Below are positions 63,097 through 64,000 of a stretch of 64,000 nucleotides of DNA, piece by piece. The position numbers were made by a program, and so were the translations under genes. Below the pieces are notes generated by a model. That model saw only the letters and a program-made list of their open reading frames with translations. It did no database searches and was not told the origin of the DNA. Source of the stretch: Pseudoxanthomonas composti (GTDB lineage: Bacteria; Pseudomonadota; Gammaproteobacteria; Xanthomonadales; Xanthomonadaceae); contig NZ_SAWZ01000002.1 in NCBI RefSeq assembly GCF_004122095.1, forward strand, positions 434,001-498,000, in the 5' to 3' direction. The first letter of the stretch is position 1. Each line of letters opens with the position of its first letter.

Positions 63097-64000
63097 ATGC
63101 GCCTGTTCGACGCCATCGTTTCGCTGACTACGTGCGCTTTGGTCCTGCTTGCTTCTGCCTTTCCGGGCAGCGCGTCGGCGCAGTCCGCATCGGTCGCAGC
63201 ACCTGCGAGGACATCCGCGTCCACAGAACCGAAAGAAGCCGCAACCGCCTTCAGCTTCCTGCGCTATCGCGCCGACTACGAGGTCAAACCGGACTTCACC
63301 AGCAGCGAAGTGGATGAGTACGAGGTGCTGGTCAAGACCCAGGCCGGGGTGGAGAGCTGGAGCCAGGTGCGGCTGAGCTACAGCGAGAAGATGGAAGCGC
63401 TGACGGTGGAGCAGGCCTATACGCTTGGCACCGACGGTGCGCGGCACGACGTGCCGGCCGACAAGATCTATACGCAGGAGAGCTATTCCAGCGCGCAGGC
63501 GGCCATGTACGCCGACCGCAAGGTCCGGGTGATCGTGTTCCCGAACCTGGCGCCGGGCACGCGGCTGGTCTATCGCTACCGTCGCGACCAGCGCCAGCCT
63601 TACTTCCCTGGGTATTTCGGGCTGTGGGAGACCTTCAGCCTGTTCACCCAGTTCGAGGACGCCCGGGTCACGCTGACCGCGCCGCGCGAGCTGCCGCTGC
63701 ATGTCGCATCCCGGCAGGTGCAGGGCGGCCGCCAGGTGCGGTTGAAGGACGGGCGCCGTCAGTGGTCCTGGAGCTACAGCAACCGCCAGCCTTTGCCGAA
63801 CCAGCCCTGGACCGCCGCGGCCTGGGAGTACAGCCCAACCATCCTGGCCAGCACCTATCCCGACTACGCCGCGATGGGCCGTGCCTACCAGCGCAGCGCC
63901 GGACCCGCCGCGCAGGTGACGCCGAAGGTGCGGGCGCAGGCCGAGGCCATCACTGCCGGCATCGGCGACCGACGCGAGCAGGCCCGGGCGATCTATCAAT
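63097..64000 (+). CDS. DUF3857/transglutaminase-like periplasmic protein, 5' part
   Basis: An open frame from ATG 63097 to the window edge (301 codons visible, no stop). A signal peptide (MRLFDAIVSLTTCALVLLAS, cleavage after about Ala28) is followed by a DUF3857 domain: FLRYRADYEVKPDFTSSE, YTLGTDGARHDVPADKIYTQ, RKVRVIVFPNLAPGTRLVY and YFGLWETFSLFTQFEDARVTL. Such proteins usually continue with a transglutaminase core domain, which would lie beyond the window. The function is unknown; export to the periplasm is expected. Confidence 0.88.
   Translation, partial: MRLFDAIVSLTTCALVLLASAFPGSASAQSASVAAPARTSASTEPKEAATAFSFLRYRADYEVKPDFTSSEVDEYEVLVKTQAGVESWSQVRLSYSEKMEALTVEQAYTLGTDGARHDVPADKIYTQESYSSAQAAMYADRKVRVIVFPNLAPGTRLVYRYRRDQRQPYFPGYFGLWETFSLFTQFEDARVTLTAPRELPLHVASRQVQGGRQVRLKDGRRQWSWSYSNRQPLPNQPWTAAAWEYSPTILASTYPDYAAMGRAYQRSAGPAAQVTPKVRAQAEAITAGIGDRREQARAIYQ

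Overview
The window is a high-GC, gene-dense piece of a gammaproteobacterial chromosome. Gene content and order point to the family Xanthomonadaceae (Xanthomonas / Stenotrophomonas / Pseudoxanthomonas / Lysobacter relatives). The main reasons are the intact rpf (DSF quorum-sensing) locus next to carAB-greA-recJ-prfB-lysS, a tmRNA tag reading ANDDNYGSDFALAA, and GTAG-headed REP palindromes. I cannot assign a genus from the sequence alone. No insertion sequence, prophage, CRISPR array, rRNA or tRNA gene was recognised; the only accessory-type gene pair is a small vapBC-like module.

Layout. 1-6.9 kb: the end of a DUF885 peptidase-like gene, the ribosomal cluster rpsF-rpsR-rplI, dnaB, a photolyase and an OmpA-type lipoprotein. 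6.9-12.7 kb: ssrA (tmRNA), an unusual alpha/beta-hydrolase plus subtilisin fusion, smpB, ratA, rnfH, bamE and fur. 12.7-19.6 kb: recN and the heat-shock operon hrcA-grpE-dnaK-dnaJ, with two clear sigma-32 type promoters. 19.8-25.8 kb: tyrA, a DUF1428 gene, the acetate permease pair yjcH-actP, an aminotransferase and dapB. 26-36.6 kb: carA-carB-greA-rpfE-recJ, then prfB (with its programmed frameshift) and lysS. 36.6-46.4 kb: the rpf signalling locus, with rpfG-rpfC converging on rpfB-rpfF, followed by a small lipoprotein gene and aconitase A (the rpfA-type gene). 46.6-49.9 kb: vapBC-like genes and acnB, followed by a REP array. 50.5-57.9 kb: nudJ-mnmA-hflD, clpS-clpA, infA, aat and a FemAB-like acyltransferase gene. 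58-64 kb: a metallophosphoesterase, trxB, ftsK, a small unknown gene and the start of a DUF3857/transglutaminase-like gene.

How the genes work together. RpfF and RpfB make and process the fatty-acid signal DSF; RpfC senses it and passes phosphate to RpfG, an HD-GYP cyclic-di-GMP phosphodiesterase. The sequence adds two regulatory clues: a near-perfect sigma-54 promoter motif upstream of rpfG and a perfect 11+3+11 base palindrome upstream of rpfF. Two protein-quality systems are clustered: trans-translation (ssrA, smpB) and the N-degron route (aat, clpS, clpA), beside the DnaK chaperone operon.

The least explained structure is a family of intergenic inverted repeats built from short iterated units (GGAACGA, GGAGTGA or GGGATT/GGGAGT type). 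It occurs at rpsR-rplI, rplI-dnaB, fusion gene-smpB, prfB-lysS and, in a degenerate form, dnaK-dnaJ. Between two of the loci the varying dinucleotides (AC or GT) change together in both arms. This family and the hydrolase-protease fusion are the best candidates for something not yet well described.
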